The position numbers were made by a program, and so were the translations under genes. From Fibrobacterota bacterium (lineage in GTDB: Bacteria > Fibrobacterota > Chitinivibrionia > Chitinivibrionales > Chitinispirillaceae): 42,719 bases of DNA. The notes under the pieces were generated by a model. The model was not told where the DNA came from. It did no database searches and saw only the letters and a program-made list of their open reading frames with translations. The first letter of the stretch is position 1; each line of letters begins with the position of its first letter. Location: the NCBI GenBank assembly GCA_003164335.1, contig PLTF01000088.1:34761-77479 (forward strand). The letters are read 5' to 3'. Positions 32,732 through 40,969 of this stretch are shown here, in pieces.

Positions 32732-33723
32732 TCCTGCATCCTGCCATTCTCGCACTCCTCGCCTCGTCGCTCCTCATCGGCACCATGGTGCTCTATGCCG
32801 CATGGTATGGGGTTCGCATCGTAGTGCAATGGGATGGAACAAGCGGGAGCGAGCGGCAGATTCTTTTAGAACGGCGTACCTACTTTGTTGCAACGATCGT
32901 CAATTACTTCCTGGTAATTCAGATTGCCTCGCTCTTCTGGCTGGTATACACCGCGGATACACTGCATACGCTCTTTGCCGGGACCATGTGCGCCGTGGGA
33001 ACCTTTGAGGTCAACCGGTTCGGTTTCCCGACGGTGCTTATCAAGCTTGCAACCAGCATTCTCGCGGGAATATGGATCATCCTCAATCATGCCGATAACA
33101 AAGGATTCGATTACCCGCTTATCAGGGTTAAATACTGGTTCCTGATCATTCTTGCACCCTGCATTGTCGTGGAAAACGTTGTCCAGTGGCTTTTTCTCGT
33201 CGGGTTGCATCCGGATATCATCACCTCCTGCTGCGGAAGCCTGTTCAGTCCGGGAGGACGGAACGTGGCGGCGGAGATGGCTGGTGCGCCGATCGTTCCG
33301 GTTCTGTATGTCTTTTTCTCCGTCCTGGCCCTGACTGTCGTGAGCGGAGCATTGTTTATCATTCGCGGAAGAGGCGCGGTATTTTTCTCTCTCGCAAGCG
33401 TTGTAACCGGAGCGATTTCGATCGAGGCGGTTATTTCCGCGCTCTCGGTATACCTATACGAACTTCCGTCGCATCACTGCCCGTTCTGCATCCTGCAACC
33501 GGAATACCACTATATCGGCTATCCTATTTACGGTGCAATACTAACCGGGGTGATCTGCGGAGCGGGTGTGGGAGTGCTGTCGTTATTCAGGAAAATTCCG
33601 AGCCTGGCGAAGGATCTGCCGCCTTTTCAGCGGCGTCTTGCCGTGGCAGCGGTTGTTGCTTTTTCAATTTTGCTGGTGACGGCGATAGCGGCGATTACCG
33701 GGTCACACTATCATGTGGGGTGA
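32728..33723 (+). CDS. Eight-helix membrane protein with Cys pairs, copper-operon member
   Basis: The 331-residue protein has about eight hydrophobic helices. Between helices lie an adjacent Cys168-Cys169 (in ITSCCGS) and a His-His-Cys251-x2-Cys254 motif (HHCPFC) followed by Tyr/His-rich sequence. Such paired cysteines suggest a membrane disulfide relay, as in VKOR/DsbB-type proteins, or a metal site. I do not recognise the family with certainty. The start overlaps the ATPase stop (ATGA), which ties it to the NosL-ABC operon of which it is the last gene. It ends in SHYHVG. Confidence 0.75.
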   Translation: MILHPAILALLASSLLIGTMVLYAAWYGVRIVVQWDGTSGSERQILLERRTYFVATIVNYFLVIQIASLFWLVYTADTLHTLFAGTMCAVGTFEVNRFGFPTVLIKLATSILAGIWIILNHADNKGFDYPLIRVKYWFLIILAPCIVVENVVQWLFLVGLHPDIITSCCGSLFSPGGRNVAAEMAGAPIVPVLYVFFSVLALTVVSGALFIIRGRGAVFFSLASVVTGAISIEAVISALSVYLYELPSHHCPFCILQPEYHYIGYPIYGAILTGVICGAGVGVLSLFRKIPSLAKDLPPFQRRLAVAAVVAFSILLVTAIAAITGSHYHVG

Positions 33724-33791
33724 TGTAGCTGATAGATGCGCTACCATTATGGACTGCGAGCCATCACTTTGAACCTGGCGAGGCTTAAGGC

Positions 33792-33850
33792 GGGCCTGTC
33801 AGGCTAAATCCATGCGCATCGGAAGGTTAGGATAAAACCTGCGCAGGCCC
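33792..33850 (+). ncRNA. Candidate structured RNA leader upstream of QueG-like gene
   Basis: GGGCCTG (33792-33798) pairs with CAGGCCC (33844-33850). Inside, GCGC (33814-33817) pairs with GCGC (33841-33844) and AGGTT (33824-33828) with AACCT (33836-33840). ATCC before the inner stem could pair with GGAT in the loop. The element ends 14 bases before the next ATG. No known riboswitch class was recognised. Confidence 0.4.
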
Positions 33851-33864
33851 TAAAGATCGGACAG

Positions 33865-34566
33865 ATGAAAACGGAAGAAATTAAGGCAATGACATTCGAA
33901 CTGGGAGTTGATTTGTGCGGATTAGCACCTATAGAAAGATTCGCGGATGCTCCCAAAGGATTTAATCCAAAAGATATTTATAGTAAAACGGAATCGATAT
34001 TGGTTTTCGCAAAAAGATTACCTATAACGATCCTTTTCGCAGAAAGTTGTATCCCTTATACGCAGGCAAATTCATTGGTGACGGCGGAAGTTGACCGTAT
34101 TGCCCTTTCATTGTCTTTAAGATTGGAAAATAAAGGAATCGCAAATGTATTAATTCCAAGCGACGATCCGTATGAAAGCTGGAATGAAAAGAAAAAACAT
34201 GGACAGGCAATTCTTTCTTTGCGCCATGCCGCAGTTTTTGCCGGTTTGGGCAAATTGGGAAAGAATAACCTATTGATTAACGATATGTTCGGAAACATGC
34301 TGCAATTCGGAGCAATTCTAATTGCGCAATCTTTCGAGTGCGATGAAATTGCAGAATATGCGGTTTGCCCCGAATCATGTTCTATCTGCCTTCAGTCTTG
34401 TCCGGTAAATGCTTTAGATGGGACCTCCGTAAACCAAAAAGCGTGCAGGCCCTTATCGAATTTCAAGAATGCAAAAGGGTACGTATTGAAAAAATGTTGG
34501 GCATGCAGAAAAGTTTGCCCGAATGCCGCCGGAATTTATCGTAGCGATATGAAGAATCTGCAATAA
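33865..34566 (+). CDS. Short QueG-like 4Fe-4S protein
   Basis: The 233-residue protein resembles epoxyqueuosine reductase QueG in its central GLGKLGKNNLLIN segment and its C-terminal ferredoxin-type clusters: CPESCSICLQSCP (about residues 171-183) and later KKCWACRKVCP (about 212-222) with an earlier Cys. It lacks the C-terminal repeats of full QueG (about 350-380 residues). Such short relatives are common in anaerobes and their substrate is unknown, so an iron-sulfur oxidoreductase of uncertain role is the safe call. Base composition is noticeably AT-richer than upstream genes, hinting at separate origin. Confidence 0.75.
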   Translation: MKTEEIKAMTFELGVDLCGLAPIERFADAPKGFNPKDIYSKTESILVFAKRLPITILFAESCIPYTQANSLVTAEVDRIALSLSLRLENKGIANVLIPSDDPYESWNEKKKHGQAILSLRHAAVFAGLGKLGKNNLLINDMFGNMLQFGAILIAQSFECDEIAEYAVCPESCSICLQSCPVNALDGTSVNQKACRPLSNFKNAKGYVLKKCWACRKVCPNAAGIYRSDMKNLQ

Positions 34567-34610
34567 GCAGTTTAACGTACCATCCGCTACCATAGAAAGC
34601 AAACCGAATA

Positions 34611-35174
34611 ATGATAATACTCGTTGACATGGATAGCACCATTGCCGATTTTGAATCCGGCTTTCTTGAGTATTTCAGAAATATGCACTCTTCTTTGCCC
34701 TATATTCCTCTTGAACAAAGAAATTCGTTTTATCTTGAAGGCCAATATCCGGAAGATATTGTTTATGATATTTTGTCTACCAAGGGTTTTTTTTATGGTT
34801 TAAAACCTATTCCTGGTTCCATTAAAGCTATTGGGAAATTGAAAGAATTAGGAAATGAAATCTATTTCTGCACCTCGCCAACAAAGGAGTATAAATATTG
34901 TGTTGTTGAAAAAATAGATTGGATTCAAAAGCATTTTGGATCGGAATGGATAAGGCGAATAATTATTACATACGACAAATCAATTGTACATGGCGATTAT
35001 TTGATTGATGATAATCCTGATATCTTATCAACGTCCGAACCATTTTGGAAGCATGTTATTTATGACCAACCATATAACAGGCACATTAAAAACAAAGATA
35101 GAATAAACTGGAATAATTGGCATTATGTTTTAGGGAAACAAACCGAGCGAAACGAGAAGAAGGACTCCGTGTAA
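34611..35174 (+). CDS. 5'(3')-deoxyribonucleotidase-like HAD phosphatase
   Basis: The 187-residue protein has the HAD motif VDMDSTIADF near the start (nucleophile Asp6 and Asp8), FCTSPTKEYK as motif II, and YLIDDNPDI as motif IV. This is the NT5C (5'-deoxyribonucleotidase) group, which dephosphorylates deoxynucleoside monophosphates. The coding sequence is clearly AT-rich compared with most of the window, consistent with lateral acquisition together with the gene before it. The ribosome site is weak. Confidence 0.85.
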   Translation: MIILVDMDSTIADFESGFLEYFRNMHSSLPYIPLEQRNSFYLEGQYPEDIVYDILSTKGFFYGLKPIPGSIKAIGKLKELGNEIYFCTSPTKEYKYCVVEKIDWIQKHFGSEWIRRIIITYDKSIVHGDYLIDDNPDILSTSEPFWKHVIYDQPYNRHIKNKDRINWNNWHYVLGKQTERNEKKDSV

Positions 35175-35547
35175 ACTCGACATCTTAACCGTCACTAAGG
35201 AATTTAGTAAAAATAACTTGAACAATTTAAGCTTTTGGTTTGATTGCATAATTCCAATCGCCGTGAAACGGATTTCTCACAATATTAGACGTCGTCCCGA
35301 GATTGGTGGCAAAAACATTCAGTTATAGGTGATGTACTATAGTCGCGGAAACGCCCATTATTCCTTAACATAATGCTTTTTAAGAAGTTACAAACTTACC
35401 TCGCCTATGGGCGATTATTAAAAGAGATGGCGTTGAGACTTGATGCCACCAACTTTGGGACGAACCCGAATTTTAAGAATGCGATCGGTAACAGCTGAAA
35501 CAATGCTGTCATTTGGCAACAGAACACTTTTCCAAAGGAGATGCTTT
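35175..35547. other. Gene-poor gap of ~370 bases
   Basis: No convincing gene. The best small frame (35373-35498, 41 residues, basic start) has no ribosome site and no recognisable domain. A short CGCC/GGGCG hairpin lies near 35403-35413. The sequence is AT-rich like the two preceding genes. Confidence 0.4.
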
Positions 35548-36006
35548 ATGGGTACTGGTAATTCATTGAGCGAAGTTCTGGATTACATTCAAACGATCAG
35601 ATTCGCGACGTTAAATTATGTTCGCGAAGACAAAGCGCCGATATCGAGATCGATGGGGAGTTTTGCGCTTGATGGAACGTCGATTATATTTTCGTCGCAA
35701 AAGGATGCGGCTAAAGTGGCGGCAATTCAGGCGAACAGGCGGATATCGTTTTTCTTCGAGGGCGACAATCAGGAATTGGCAAACTGGAAGAACGTCATTG
35801 CCATCGGCGATGCCGGGCTCATCGAAGAAAAAGTGGAAAAAAGCCGCATAGCCGAGATCCTGGCCCAGCGAAATCCCCGATTCAGAGAGAGGATCGAGAA
35901 AGGGGAGCTCGATAAAGTCGCGCTCTTCGTTCTTAAAACCGAAGAGTTCCAATTCCAGAACCGGGCAAAGTCGCCCGGCAACGAAACAATATTAGTCGGC
36001 AATTGA
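35548..36006 (+). CDS. Pyridoxamine 5'-phosphate oxidase-like flavoprotein
   Basis: The 152-residue protein has the split-barrel PNPOx-like fold: TIRFATLNYVREDKAPISR near the start, IIFSSQKDAAKVAAIQANRR as the FMN-contact region, and later VALFVLKTEEFQFQN. These small proteins bind FMN or F420 and act on varied substrates; true PdxH activity is unlikely. The frame is open to 35440, but ATG 35548 follows AAGGAG at the right distance. It is single, and a terminator-like hairpin follows. Confidence 0.82.
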   Translation: MGTGNSLSEVLDYIQTIRFATLNYVREDKAPISRSMGSFALDGTSIIFSSQKDAAKVAAIQANRRISFFFEGDNQELANWKNVIAIGDAGLIEEKVEKSRIAEILAQRNPRFRERIEKGELDKVALFVLKTEEFQFQNRAKSPGNETILVGN

Positions 36007-36030
36007 TGCCGGCATGCCCGGAAGCTGGGG

Positions 36031-36069
36031 AAAAACCGGCGGAGGTGTATAAATCCTTCGCCGGGTTTT
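36031..36069 (+). terminator. Terminator-like hairpin after the PNPOx-like gene
   Basis: AAAACCGGCG pairs with CGCCGGGTTTT with one bulged base around a ~18-base loop. The T-run is short (four). Confidence 0.5.
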
Positions 36070-36111
36070 GCATTATTAAGCGGAAAAACTCTGGAGCAGG
36101 ATGGTTTTTCG

Positions 36112-36648
36112 ATGATAAACAGGAAGAAAATCGAATCAATTCTAACCGGGTCCGGTTTTCTTGATTACTGCTGGATTAATCCCCGGCGTATTATTGTCTC
36201 TCAATGGGTCAGGGTCAAGTGCGTATTTGGATGCAGCGGCTATGGGTCCGGAACCTGTCCGCCCAATACCCCGACCGTCGAGGAGTGCAGGCGGTTTTTC
36301 AGCGAATACAATAACGGATTGATCGTGCATTTAACAAAGCTGGCTGAAAAGGATTCTTATCCATCAGATTGGTCCGGACAAATGACGGATAGGCTTCTTG
36401 AGATCGAAAAACAAGTATTCCTGCAAGGGAATTATAAGGCGTTTTTACTGAACCAGGCTTGTTGCAGCGTATGCGAGGATTGTTCGGGAAACAGAACCGA
36501 TTGCAAAGATAAAAGCAGGGCAAGGCCGAGTCCGGAAGGCTTTGCCGTTGATGTTTACCAAACAGTAAGAAGAGCCGGGATGAAAATCAATGTAATATCC
36601 GAAAGCCCTTCCGAAATGAACCGGATTGCGATATTATTGGTTAACTGA
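36112..36648 (+). CDS. DUF2284 Cys-rich metal-binding protein
   Basis: The 178-residue protein matches DUF2284. It carries a first Cys set in VKCVFGCSGYGSGTCPPNTPT (about 36-50) and a second in CCSVCEDC with a later C (about 117-131), giving probable iron-sulfur or zinc binding. The family is common in anaerobes, often near redox and methyl-transfer genes, but has no fixed biochemical role. The start follows GGAG at some distance. A methyltransferase gene follows 15 bases on in the same direction. Confidence 0.85.
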   Translation: MINRKKIESILTGSGFLDYCWINPRRIIVSQWVRVKCVFGCSGYGSGTCPPNTPTVEECRRFFSEYNNGLIVHLTKLAEKDSYPSDWSGQMTDRLLEIEKQVFLQGNYKAFLLNQACCSVCEDCSGNRTDCKDKSRARPSPEGFAVDVYQTVRRAGMKINVISESPSEMNRIAILLVN

Positions 36649-36663
36649 AATACGGCAACCACC

Positions 36664-37296
36664 ATGGATTCAACAGACCGTTCCAAGGCTCATTCCTCGC
36701 AAACAGCCGCTTATTTTGACAGTATCGCCGCAGTATGGGATTCTCTGCAGGATATTCCCAGGCTCGCTGTGATCCTCAAGGAAGGGCTTGCGCATTTCGC
36801 AATAGCGCCTCATGAACGCATCCTGGACATCGGGTGCGGAACCGGGAATTGCACTGCCGCTTTACTGCAATTGCTTTCCGATCAAGGCCGGATCGAAGCG
36901 GTGGATATTTCAGCGGCAATGATCGCGCAGGCCAAAGCCAAAATACGCGATCCCCGGGTTTCCTGGCATATTGCGTCTGTTTACGAACTGTCGCTTGAAG
37001 ATCATTTTGCCGACAGGGCACTGTGCTATTCGGTGTGGCCTCATATCAGGGAACCTGTTGGCGCGATACGCGAACTTGCGCGGGTGTTGCGACCAAACGG
37101 TAAAATACATATCTGGCATACGCGTTCCCGTTCATCGGTGAACGCTATTCACTCCCGGATTTCCGGGCCGGTTGGCCGGGACCGGCTGGCATCCGCAGGC
37201 GAGGTATCGGCACTGCTGGAAGCCAATGGATTTACCATCACGGAAGAAATAGACGATAACGACCAGTATTTGATAAGCGGAATAAAAACCGGGTAA
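36664..37296 (+). CDS. Class I SAM-dependent methyltransferase
   Basis: The 210-residue protein has the Rossmann methyltransferase core with motif I ILDIGCGTGNCT near residue 57, an acidic motif II IEAVDIS, and ARVLRPNGKIHIWHT as motif IV/V. The substrate cannot be told. It follows the DUF2284 gene by 15 bases and is probably cotranscribed with it. The segment before the lipoprotein gene has no clear terminator. Confidence 0.87.
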   Translation: MDSTDRSKAHSSQTAAYFDSIAAVWDSLQDIPRLAVILKEGLAHFAIAPHERILDIGCGTGNCTAALLQLLSDQGRIEAVDISAAMIAQAKAKIRDPRVSWHIASVYELSLEDHFADRALCYSVWPHIREPVGAIRELARVLRPNGKIHIWHTRSRSSVNAIHSRISGPVGRDRLASAGEVSALLEANGFTITEEIDDNDQYLISGIKTG

Positions 37297-37346
37297 TGGA
37301 GATTCCTCGGAGCCGGTAATCGTGCTTGCCATAAATGGAGGTTAGG

Positions 37347-37952
37347 ATGAAATATCGCATTTTTCTTTCACTGATTATTTTAGCGGCAATCGGGATCAAT
37401 TGCGCATCGACGGTTCCCGCCAACTGCTCCCTTGAAAAATTTGTTCCGGTTTTTCATGCCGGCTCGAACAAGAGCATTTCCTTAAAGATAATCGATAACT
37501 GGTCCGGCAAAGAGTACGCGCCTTCCGGTAGCGATGATGCGTCCTCAAGACAGTCCTCCTATGCAAAAGTAATTAGAAGAGCCAATGCAAATTGGCAGGC
37601 GGACCTATATGGCGAGGTAAGCAAGAAACTGGCAGAAATGGGCTATACGGTTTCCGACAGTTCAAAAGAAACCCTTACTATTGAATTAAAAGATTTTCGT
37701 GCTGAAATTCAGCATCATTTCATTACGCAAGTTGGTGGAGGAATAGCGGTATTCAATGCCTCCTATGGACCTTTGAACGGCACAGCAACCTTTGAGCAAA
37801 TCTACCGGGGGCACGGAAGCCGATCGTATAGATCGACAACAACTTCCTGGCAGGTGGTCGTTCAGGCTTTCAATGATGCAATAGAAAATGCGCTTATTAC
37901 TATCCTTTCCGATAAAAGGCTTAATTACAGTATGTCTCAAATTGCGCCATGA
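37347..37952 (+). CDS. Putative lipoprotein, YajG-like
   Basis: From ATG 37347, which has an ideal GGAGGTTAGG ribosome site, the 201-residue protein has a hydrophobic lead (about 4-16) ending at GINCAS, a likely lipid-attachment Cys. The rest resembles YajG-like outer-membrane lipoproteins: a helical ANWQADLYGEVSKKLAEMGY segment, a strand LTIELKDFRAEI, and a terminal helix. The family function is poorly defined. An ATG 12 bases upstream is in frame but destroys the ribosome site. Confidence 0.65.
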   Translation: MKYRIFLSLIILAAIGINCASTVPANCSLEKFVPVFHAGSNKSISLKIIDNWSGKEYAPSGSDDASSRQSSYAKVIRRANANWQADLYGEVSKKLAEMGYTVSDSSKETLTIELKDFRAEIQHHFITQVGGGIAVFNASYGPLNGTATFEQIYRGHGSRSYRSTTTSWQVVVQAFNDAIENALITILSDKRLNYSMSQIAP

Positions 37953-37975
37953 GTTATTGGTTGAAAAAAAACACC

Positions 37976-38488
37976 CTATTCTTTCGCCAAAATGGTCACA
38001 ATCTCGCCGATATAGATGCGATGATAGTCATTCCCCGGATAGATCTCCGAGGGATCGAATCCGATAAAATTGCCTGATTTAAAATCGTCGGAATAAATCT
38101 TTTTAAGTAGTATCACCAGTTCGGATTCATCAAAGTAGACCGCTTTATCTACAAATGCAACAGGGGTGAGCCCCGTCTCTTTTGCCTTGTCGTAATCGCG
38201 TCCCGATTTCGATCCGAAAAAGGTAATGGCCTCCTTATACGTTTTGTTCAAAAATGACAGGCCGAAAAATGGTTCTTTTTCGAGAAACTGAAACGTGTGC
38301 CGCTGCCGGCGCACGTAGACCGTGGCAACATTCTTGCGCCACAATACGCCAAGACCTCCCCATCCGATCGTCATGCCATTGTATGCGCCGATCCGGCCGG
38401 CTGTGAGGATGGGCCACTCCTGCGCGAACGAGATGAAGGGGTTTTTGTCAAGTTCTTCAGGCTTAATTACCTTGAATCCGGTGCTCAT
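37976..38488 (-). CDS. Flavin reductase-like FMN-binding protein
   Basis: The 170-residue protein resembles the flavin reductase-like domain: an early WPILTAG segment, MTIGWGGLGVLWRKNVATVYVRRQRHT as the FMN-binding strand-loop, then FFGLSFL and AITFFGSKSGRD. Such proteins in anaerobes bind FMN and pass electrons to partner oxygenases or reductases. It overlaps the stop of the upstream methyltransferase by four bases (ATGA), so the two are cotranscribed and translationally coupled. Confidence 0.85.
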   Translation of the reverse strand: MSTGFKVIKPEELDKNPFISFAQEWPILTAGRIGAYNGMTIGWGGLGVLWRKNVATVYVRRQRHTFQFLEKEPFFGLSFLNKTYKEAITFFGSKSGRDYDKAKETGLTPVAFVDKAVYFDESELVILLKKIYSDDFKSGNFIGFDPSEIYPGNDYHRIYIGEIVTILAKE

Positions 38489-39339
38489 GCATTATTCTCC
38501 TTTTTTAACCCGCATTTGCATTGGTTGCTTTTTTCTGCAATAGCAAGGATCGTAAAACCGGTTACCTTGATTCCTTCCTGCGTTGCGGTTTTATCCAGTT
38601 CTGCAACAAAGTCCTTTCGAACATCACTGCGCAAATCTGCAGGGACATTGTTCAGGTAATTTCCAAAGGTGCTGGATTCCATGTGGTCGGCAATAAATGC
38701 GCCATTGGGCTGAATCCGGTCGTTCCTGATGATTTCCAGGCTCGATAACGCCAGGTTTGCTTCGATAAATTGTTCCACGAGCTGCGTAGCGGTTACCCTA
38801 TTGGACGGGAATATGTTCGCGAGATCAATGCGGTCGGCATATTTTTCCGATGTTAGTACTTTTTTCAGAATTCTTCGATTCGTCTGTTTTTCGGCCAGCT
38901 CTTTTGCGCCGGTGGTTAATCCTACTTTTCCGCCGACTTTCAGAACCCTCCGGATTTCCTTAAGAGCCTTGGGTTTATCCGCAATCCAGTGATATACGGC
39001 ACTTAAATAAACGAAATCTATGCTGCTATCCTGGATAAATCCCAGATCTTCAGCGCGCGCGATTTTGTAGGTTGCATTGCTGGAGGTATTTTTTTCATCG
39101 GCGATTTTGACTCTTTCGGGCAAAGGATCGATACCGATAAATACGCCGTTGGTAAGCCTGTCGGCTAAAAGCCATCTCCCCAATCTCCCCGTGCCGCTGC
39201 CGATATCGAGGACCGTGCTGGTCGCCATGACACCTAATCGGTTGATCAGAAGCTGCCCGCGTTCGTACTGGCTGTCGCTGATCTCATCGTACGTTTTTGC
39301 CAATGAGGGCGTATCGAGATTAAAAACGATCGTACTCAT
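38485..39339 (-). CDS. Class I SAM-dependent methyltransferase with extended C-terminus
   Basis: The 284-residue protein has motif I VLDIGSGTGRLG (about 43-54), FIGIDPLPERV, and a post-core segment SIDFVYLSAVYHWI. The C-terminal third (about 170-270) is a helical extension. Sequence style recalls small-molecule methyltransferases of the UbiE/ArsM type, but the conserved Cys triad of ArsM is not seen, so arsenic methylation is not supported. The tail carries C-K-C-G. AAGGTGG precedes the ATG. A flavin reductase-like gene follows with a four-base overlap. Confidence 0.83.
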   Translation of the reverse strand: MSTIVFNLDTPSLAKTYDEISDSQYERGQLLINRLGVMATSTVLDIGSGTGRLGRWLLADRLTNGVFIGIDPLPERVKIADEKNTSSNATYKIARAEDLGFIQDSSIDFVYLSAVYHWIADKPKALKEIRRVLKVGGKVGLTTGAKELAEKQTNRRILKKVLTSEKYADRIDLANIFPSNRVTATQLVEQFIEANLALSSLEIIRNDRIQPNGAFIADHMESSTFGNYLNNVPADLRSDVRKDFVAELDKTATQEGIKVTGFTILAIAEKSNQCKCGLKKENNA

Positions 39340-39437
39340 AATGGACCACCTTTTCCGTTTTAAGCCGTTTAAATATGATAAATTAGATCGGAATAATGCA
39401 ATTAATATATTTTATACCATATTTTTGATCAAGTACA

Positions 39438-39461
39438 GATGAAATTTAATGGGATTTCATC
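39438..39461 (+). promoter_or_regulatory. Operator-like 8-8-8 inverted repeat before the nitroreductase gene
   Basis: GATGAAAT, eight bases, then ATTTCATC: a perfect inverted repeat 42 bases upstream of the nitroreductase ATG, in the divergent gap with the methyltransferase gene. It could be a repressor site for either gene. Confidence 0.4.
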
Positions 39462-39503
39462 CGCTCCAATATATGCTACCTTATCACAAAAAGGGGAAAA
39501 AAT

Positions 39504-40040
39504 ATGGACGTATTTGAAGCGATCAAAGAACGCTACAGTTATCGTGGTTCATTCAAAAACATCACAGTCCCGGTCGATCATCTCGAAAAGATCGTACAGG
39601 CGGGGCTCGATGCGCCGTCCGGCGGCAACCGCCAGACGACCCAATTCGTCATAATCAACGATCCGGGCGTTATTGCCGAGGTTAAATCCGCATTCGGCGA
39701 TCACCCGTATATCACTACCGCACCCGCCTTCATCGCTGCAATCGTCGATTCGGAACCGAAACCGTACCGGGAGGGTGGTTTTATTTTCGTGCTTGAGGAC
39801 TGTTCCGCAGCCATCGAAAATATCCTGCTTTCGATAACCGATCTGGGCTATGCATCGGTCTGGCTCGACGGCGTGTTGAGGATGGATGGACGCGCGGCGA
39901 AAATCGGCGAAGCGATCGGGCTTCCCGCATCGAAAAAAGTCCAGATTCTTCTTCCGGTGGGTGTACCGCAGGAAACCCTGCCGCGAAGGGAGAAGCTTCC
40001 GTTCAAAGAACGCGCGTGGTTCAACAGATACGGACAATGA
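39504..40040 (+). CDS. Nitroreductase-family protein
   Basis: The 178-residue protein has the nitroreductase fold: an RYSYRGSF start (FMN contact), GLDAPSGGNRQTTQFVII, an AAIENILLSITDLGYASVWLDG helix, and a final LPVGVPQETL loop. FMN-dependent NAD(P)H oxidation of nitro, quinone or enoate substrates is expected; the natural substrate is not visible. AAGGGG lies before the ATG. Next in the same direction is a HAD phosphatase gene about 120 bases on. Confidence 0.9.
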   Translation: MDVFEAIKERYSYRGSFKNITVPVDHLEKIVQAGLDAPSGGNRQTTQFVIINDPGVIAEVKSAFGDHPYITTAPAFIAAIVDSEPKPYREGGFIFVLEDCSAAIENILLSITDLGYASVWLDGVLRMDGRAAKIGEAIGLPASKKVQILLPVGVPQETLPRREKLPFKERAWFNRYGQ

Positions 40041-40159
40041 TGCCGTCAAATTCGGAAATGCGCAAAATTCATCCAGTGCCAAACGCAGATCGCCCTGAAA
40101 CCACGCTTATCCCCGGTAATGAGAACCCAATTGCATCATTGACCGGTGAGGCCATCGGC

Positions 40160-40888
40160 ATGAAGCACTTTATGCATTATAAGGCTATCGCCTTTGATTT
40201 CGATTATACCCTCGCCGACTCGTCAAAAGGAATCATTGAGTGCGTCAATTTCGCGCTAAAGGCTCTCGACCTTTCTCCGGCATCAAATGAAAATATTCGT
40301 AAAACAATCGGATTACCGCTTTCGCAGACATTTATTCAACTCGCCGGACCTGAAAACAAAATCAAATGCAAGGAATTTTCAGCACTTTTCAAATCGCGGG
40401 CAGATGAAGTAATGACGGATTTAACCTATGTTTATCCGGCAACGGCAGACATCATACCTGCATTGAAATCATATGGTTTAGAGATCGCCATTATTTCTAC
40501 GAAATTCCGCTATCGTGTAATTGAGTTCTTGACCCGCGAAAACCTGCTTGGCTATTTCGATCAGGTGATCGGCGGGGAAGACGTTCAAAACCATAAACCC
40601 CATCCGGAGGCCCTTTTCCTGGCCTTAAGGAAGCTTAACCTGGCACCGTCGGAAATTCTTTATGTTGGAGACAGCCTGCCGGATGCCATGGCAACCCGCG
40701 AAGCAAATATTCCCTTTCTTGCAGTTTTAACCGGTGTAACCGGGCAACGGGACTTTGCACAATATCCATCCGTAGGTATTATCCGGAATCTGTATGGTGT
40801 AACCGATTATCTTTTTCAAGACGAAGTTACTATGTCACGGAATCAAGGTGTCGGGCCCAGGCGCACTATAGCTCCAAAGGATAAGTAA
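40160..40888 (+). CDS. HAD-superfamily phosphatase (phosphoglycolate phosphatase-like)
   Basis: From ATG 40160 the 242-residue protein has HAD motif I AFDFDYTLADSS (Asp13, Asp15), motif II IISTK, motif III in the HKPHPEALFLAL segment, and motif IV VGDSLPDAMA. The alpha-helical cap between motifs I and II is of the phosphoglycolate/beta-phosphoglucomutase type. The substrate is uncertain. The frame extends back to 40016 within the nitroreductase end, but the alternative N-terminus is non-homologous. The tail after residue ~225 is basic and may be an added extension. Confidence 0.85.
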   Translation: MKHFMHYKAIAFDFDYTLADSSKGIIECVNFALKALDLSPASNENIRKTIGLPLSQTFIQLAGPENKIKCKEFSALFKSRADEVMTDLTYVYPATADIIPALKSYGLEIAIISTKFRYRVIEFLTRENLLGYFDQVIGGEDVQNHKPHPEALFLALRKLNLAPSEILYVGDSLPDAMATREANIPFLAVLTGVTGQRDFAQYPSVGIIRNLYGVTDYLFQDEVTMSRNQGVGPRRTIAPKDK

Positions 40889-40891
40889 ACC

Positions 40892-40966
40892 ATGATCGGA
40901 CTGGAAAAAGGAAAAGTCCTCCTTGCCGACTACGATCCGCATCGTTCGAAAGGACCTAAAACCTGA
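40892..40966 (+). pseudogene. Remnant of a GrpB-family gene (first 24 codons)
   Basis: The frame starts MIGLEKGKVLLADYDP, like the start of GrpB-family (UPF0157) proteins, then ends after 24 codons with TGA three bases before the TrmO-like start. Full GrpB proteins have about 170 residues. It appears to be a gene start left after deletion or insertion. Confidence 0.4.
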
Positions 40967-40969
40967 AGC

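Noticed and set aside
28927-33723. Nitrous-oxide reductase operon
   Set aside because: NosL- and ABC-type parts are present, but NosZ, NosD and NosR are absent from the window.
33724-33864. tRNA gene before the QueG-like gene
   Set aside because: The stems do not form a cloverleaf and no anticodon arm or T-loop consensus is present.
35373-35498. 41-residue frame in the 35.2-35.5 kb gap
   Set aside because: No ribosome site, no recognisable domain, and AT-rich surroundings make chance likely.
38485-39339. Arsenite methyltransferase ArsM
   Set aside because: The fold fits, but the conserved arsenic-binding Cys residues were not found and no ars genes are near.
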